The notes under the pieces were generated by a model. The model was not told where the DNA came from, did no database searches, and saw only the letters and a program-made list of their open reading frames with translations. Source: Sporobacter sp963663605 (GTDB lineage Bacteria; Bacillota; Clostridia; Oscillospirales; Oscillospiraceae). From it: a stretch of DNA of 64,000 nucleotides. Below are positions 61,691 through 64,000 of the stretch, piece by piece. The stretch covers positions 1 through 64,000 of the forward strand of contig CAXXVF010000002.1 of assembly GCA_963663605.2 (NCBI GenBank), in the 5' to 3' direction. Position numbers and translations under genes: made by a program. The number at the start of each line of letters is the position of its first letter. The stretch's first letter is position 1.

Positions 61691-62221
61691 TCAATGGAGT
61701 TTTTTCAGGAAATCGGACCGCGCCGTGATCGGCGGGTCGATGACCTTGTAGCCTTTGCGTTTTAAGACGCGGAATTTAAAGTCCAACAGCTCCGGCGGGA
61801 CGCCGAGCTCACTGGCCGCGCCGAAAAAAGAGATATCGCCGTTTAAAAGCTCGAGCACGTAATCGTCCGGCATCAGGTAATCGGCGGCAAAAATGTTGGC
61901 CTCATATTCGTAAACGGTCGTTTCGTCAAACAATTTGAAGTCATGGAACGCCTGCATGCCGGACGCGTCGCGGTGCAGTACGGCATGGCCGAGCTCGTGT
62001 GAAAGTATGATGCGCCGATGCTCTTCGGACAGGTCGCTGTTGACCGTTATCACCTGCGCGCGCGACTGGCGGAGGTAAAAACCCTTGCAGGCATTTTGGG
62101 AGGCGCCCATCGGTTCGTATAGAAGCAGGATGCCCATCGCACGGCAAAGACGGACGGGGTCTGCCTCGTCATACTTGTGCCGTATCTTTTCGACTTCGTC
62201 CGAAATCGTTTTAATGGACAT
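61691..62221 (-). CDS. ImmA/IrrE-family metallopeptidase
   Basis: 176 residues. Zinc motif HELGH at 75-79 in LSHELGHAVLH, with the third ligand probably in EYEANIFAADYLMP. ImmA/IrrE proteases cut XRE-type repressors to induce mobile elements or, as IrrE/DdrO in Deinococcus, the radiation response. An XRE regulator lies two genes upstream. GAGGTGAAACCGGA precedes the ATG. The C-terminal ~60 residues include a region that may act as a substrate or signal sensor. Confidence 0.92.
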   Translation of the reverse strand: MSIKTISDEVEKIRHKYDEADPVRLCRAMGILLLYEPMGASQNACKGFYLRQSRAQVITVNSDLSEEHRRIILSHELGHAVLHRDASGMQAFHDFKLFDETTVYEYEANIFAADYLMPDDYVLELLNGDISFFGAASELGVPPELLDFKFRVLKRKGYKVIDPPITARSDFLKKLH

Positions 62222-62244
62222 TCCGGTTTCACCTCCATTATGAT

Positions 62245-62285
62245 TTCAAATCCTGCCCGCCGCCCCATGCCCTGCAAAGGGCCGC
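62245..62285 (+). repeat. Degenerate dispersed repeat A upstream of the ImmA gene
   Basis: TCCTGCCCGCCGCCCCATGC then CCTGCAAAGGGCC. The 62222-62410 gap otherwise holds GC-rich palindromes (CGCCACCCGGCGCGGCGCGC) and no coding sequence. Confidence 0.5.
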
Positions 62286-62410
62286 GGCGTCGGAAATGAT
62301 ATTCCTCTGCCTGACGCGCCACCCGGCGCGGCGCGCTTACGCTCGCTGAGAATTTGTATTATACATTGCACCCTTATTATACCGCAACGGACGCCGACAA
62401 TAAATCAAAA

Positions 62411-62749
62411 TTATCCCGTCTGGCGCAGAAAGTTATCAAAGTCCGTAAGATCCATATAAAAATTCCGGTCGTCGATATAAAAGTCGGCGCTGACTTTCCG
62501 GCTGTTGTTGTTGTGGCAGGCGATATTTTCCGCGAGGTTGTCGTTTACGGCGTCGAACGAAAGGCCGCGTTCAGAGCACCACCGGACGGCGTTTTCGAGC
62601 GCCGGTCCGCTCCGGCACGTCCACAGGATGATCTTGTCGCCGCCGGCCCGGCGCCTCTTTATGAAATTGATGATCTCGAAACGCGGCGCGCCAATATTCG
62701 GATAGGCGTTCGTGCACAGCGTCCCGTCAAAATCAACGGCGTATACCAT
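62411..62749 (-). CDS. Small HAD-superfamily hydrolase-like protein
   Basis: 112 residues from ATG 62749 (GGGAGC 7 bases upstream). Motif I is YAVDFDGTLC with both Asp, motif II LWTCRSG with Thr/Ser, and the acidic motif FYIDDRNF; no cap domain fits in this size. Similar small proteins are annotated as phage- or BT0820-like hydrolases of unknown substrate. ATG 62785 is possible but gives an unconserved extension. It is located between the XRE regulator and the ImmA protease. Confidence 0.8.
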   Translation of the reverse strand: MVYAVDFDGTLCTNAYPNIGAPRFEIINFIKRRRAGGDKIILWTCRSGPALENAVRWCSERGLSFDAVNDNLAENIACHNNNSRKVSADFYIDDRNFYMDLTDFDNFLRQTG

Positions 62750-62798
62750 GGCGATGCTCCCGTTCACAGGATTATTTGTTATCATTTCCGCCCGACGC

Positions 62799-63230
62799 TT
62801 ACGAAGTTTTTTTCCCGTATGTCTTGCGCGACTGCTCCTTGGCGGCCCAGTATGCTTTGGTGACGGCTTCAAAGAAGGCGTCCTTCGCCTCCTGGTCGAG
62901 CGCGCCGCCGGCAAAGAGCGCGGCGTTCCGGTCTAAGAGGAAGTCCATCTCCCGTGCGGCCTTGCCGCCGAACCGGTCGCGCGTTTCGCGGATATATTCG
63001 GCCTTCTCCAGACCGTACGTCGGGTCGTCGATCTCGTCCCGGTCCAGATAATCCAAGGATACGCGCAGTGCCTCGGCCAGCTTGAGCTTGACATTGTGCC
63101 TCGGGCGGACGCCCTCCGTCTCGTAAGCGAGGACGGCGCGTTTGGATACGCCGATGAGCGCGCCCAGCTCCTCCTGCGTCAGATTGAGCATCTGGCGCGC
63201 TTCACGCACTTTTTCGGAAAACGTTTTCAT
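62799..63230 (-). CDS. XRE-family transcriptional regulator
   Basis: 143 residues. The HTH_3 domain spans about 5-62 (VREARQMLNLTQEELGALIG, VSKRAVLAYETEGVRPRHN), followed by a linker and a ~70-residue helical C-terminal region without known motif. In ImmR/DdrO-like systems this part is the cleavage/dimerisation region. The gene is divergent from dinB and first in a leftward cluster containing an ImmA/IrrE protease. A repeated hexamer in its promoter is a likely operator. TAGGAG-like GAGGAGCTAAAACCG precedes the ATG. Confidence 0.92.
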   Translation of the reverse strand: MKTFSEKVREARQMLNLTQEELGALIGVSKRAVLAYETEGVRPRHNVKLKLAEALRVSLDYLDRDEIDDPTYGLEKAEYIRETRDRFGGKAAREMDFLLDRNAALFAGGALDQEAKDAFFEAVTKAYWAAKEQSRKTYGKKTS

Positions 63231-63264
63231 CGGTTTTAGCTCCTCTCAGGAATTTTTATCTTTT

Positions 63265-63297
63265 CCCGCCCGCCGCCCAATAAAGGTATGGGGCTTA
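63265..63297 (+). repeat. Dispersed palindromic repeat A in the xre leader
   Basis: CCCGCCCGCCGCCC, AATAAAGGTATGGGGCTT; near-consensus left half, oriented + and so antisense to the xre transcript. Confidence 0.7.
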
Positions 63298-63369
63298 TTG
63301 CTTGCGTTCCCGGTGATTTTTCTGCGGCCCGTTTTGCCAGATTCCGACCGGAAACCCCATTATTGCCGA

Positions 63370-63398
63370 TTGACAGGGCGGCGTTTCGGCGCTATAAT
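63370..63398 (+). promoter_or_regulatory. Consensus sigma-A promoter toward dinB
   Basis: Perfect TTGACA (63370-63375), 17-bp spacer, perfect TATAAT (63393-63398). Predicted start near 63405, which falls on the first GAAGTT hexamer. Confidence 0.85.
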
Positions 63399-63404
63399 AA
63401 AAGC

Positions 63405-63463
63405 GAAGTTAACGAAGTTAAGTCCATTATAAACTTCGAAACTTCATATGTCAAGTAGAAGTT
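63405..63463. promoter_or_regulatory. Operator array: five GAAGTT/AACTTC hexamers
   Basis: GAAGTT at 63405-63410, 63414-63419 and 63458-63463; the complement AACTTC at 63432-63437 and 63440-63445. The first pair repeats every 9 bases, the second every 8, and the pairs are inverted relative to each other. They cover the start of the dinB-directed promoter and the spacer of the xre-directed promoter. Confidence 0.75.
63426..63454 (-). promoter_or_regulatory. Consensus sigma-A promoter toward xre
   Basis: Minus strand perfect TTGACA (63454-63449), 17-bp spacer, perfect TATAAT (63431-63426). Both inverted AACTTC hexamers lie in the spacer. Confidence 0.82.
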
Positions 63464-63568
63464 TATATAATGTTATGATGATAATAAATAAGAACAAGTG
63501 AGAATAAATGAGAATGCGCCCCGCCGGCGGAGAAGCATTAACGAACGAAGAAAGCGTATAAAATATTC

Positions 63569-63593
63569 CCCGCCGCCGGCGGGGAATCATTGA
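63569..63593 (+). other. GC-rich hairpin in the dinB leader
   Basis: ATTCCCCGCC-GCC-GGCGGGGAAT, perfect 10-bp stem, 36 bases before the dinB ATG; no T-run follows, so it is not a typical terminator. A related but shorter CCCCGCCGGCGG lies at 63520. Confidence 0.6.
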
Positions 63594-63628
63594 CAAAAAG
63601 CATCTTGAAATGTTTGGAGGTGTGATTT

Positions 63629-64000
63629 ATGACGCGAACGATTCTGCACAGCGATCTCAACGGTTTTTACGCATCGGTGGAGATTATGCTCGATCCTGCG
63701 CTACGCGGTAAGGCCGTCGCCGTATGCGGCAGGGCGGAGGAGCGCCACGGGATCGTGCTGGCCAAATCGGAACCGGCAAAAAAAGCGGGCGTCAAGACGG
63801 GCATGGCAAACTGGGAGGCCAAAAGACTGTGCCCGGAGCTCATTATTCTGCATCCGACCTTCGGGCAGTATGTGAAGTATTCGCGGCTCGCACGGGAGAT
63901 CTACGGGCGGTTTACGGACCGGGTCGAGCCGTTCGGCATGGATGAGTGCTGGCTGGACTTAACGGGCTGCGACTGCTGCGAGGACGGCGAGGCCACGGCG
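63629..64000 (+). CDS. dinB: Y-family DNA polymerase IV/V-like, N-terminal part (cut by window edge)
   Basis: 124 residues visible, frame open to the window end. Y-family motifs are ILHSDLNGFYASVE with the first catalytic Asp (usual HVDMNAFFASVE), KSEPAKKAGVKTGM, and FGMDECWLDLTG with the Asp-Glu pair (usual SIDEAYLDVT). Asn in place of Asp/Met and Cys in DEC mark a divergent clostridial subfamily. TTTGGAGGTG precedes ATG 63629. It is divergent from the xre-immA-yedK gene set and shares its operator region. Confidence 0.93.
   Translation, partial: MTRTILHSDLNGFYASVEIMLDPALRGKAVAVCGRAEERHGIVLAKSEPAKKAGVKTGMANWEAKRLCPELIILHPTFGQYVKYSRLAREIYGRFTDRVEPFGMDECWLDLTGCDCCEDGEATA

Noticed and set aside
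63480..63620. LexA (SOS) box upstream of dinB
   Set aside because: Searched by eye for CGAACRNRYGTTYG-type sites; only a partial CGAAC at 63543, without the second arm.

Overview
The window looks like a chromosomal segment of a spore-forming, anaerobic, S-layer-bearing Firmicute of class Clostridia, possibly Oscillospirales; the order is inference. The evidence is BofA-, YpeB-, TepA- and SpoIIIE-like sporulation genes, three surface proteins with SLH domains, a trimeric NADH-linked [FeFe] hydrogenase, strong AGGAGG-type ribosome binding sites and good sigma-A promoters. No rRNA, tRNA, CRISPR array, prophage or transposase gene was seen. Base composition is GC-rich with GC-ending codons, except one membrane glycosyltransferase gene at 21147-22697.

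Layout. 1-5214: arginine biosynthesis operon argC(partial)-argJ-argB-argD-argF, with a tandem repeat array between argJ and argB. 5380-9620: a giant SLH surface protein whose 5' leader carries a GEMM-I (c-di-GMP-I type) riboswitch candidate, a terminator and a promoter. 9782-10440: an orphan small gene. 10480-18394: a leftward run comprising a divergent type IIA topoisomerase pair, two tandem LUD-domain proteins, a transglutaminase-like lipoprotein, a DivIVA-like protein and an orphan fumarase beta subunit. 18490-18690: a candidate small RNA. 18822-24408: bofA, a CPBP protease, small hypotheticals, a GT-C glycosyltransferase and an SLH-anchored serine protease. 24556-28865: hydCBA with a candidate Rex operator. 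28961-30547: an FAD oxidoreductase. 30692-31032: a second, larger structured RNA with a consensus promoter and terminator. 31135-36535: prfA, tsaC, coaE and two peptidases. 36694-46760: a C_GCAxxG redox protein, a cupin, tepA, a divergent uppP-like gene, ftsK/spoIIIE, gltX, ypeB and membrane proteins. 46800-51630: an amino-acid ABC transporter and an SLH-anchored GH26-like protein. 51854-60247: dnaE, a beta-CASP nuclease and a CoA-dehydratase-activase system split into three genes.

60283-64000: the most interesting stretch. A leftward set of genes (XRE repressor, HAD protein, ImmA/IrrE protease, small dinB-associated protein, PH-domain membrane protein, YedK/HMCES abasic-site protein) is divergent from a dinB-type translesion polymerase. 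Between them lie two fully consensus, back-to-back sigma-A promoters interleaved with five copies of the hexamer GAAGTT/AACTTC. I read this as a candidate LexA-independent DNA-damage-tolerance regulon controlled by an XRE/ImmA switch.

Dispersed palindromic repeats occur throughout in intergenic spaces, often directly after stop codons. Commonest is a CCCGCCCGCCGCCC-led element carrying a GGGGC-TTC-GCCCC hairpin. All functional assignments come from reading motifs and family resemblance; no database search was possible.
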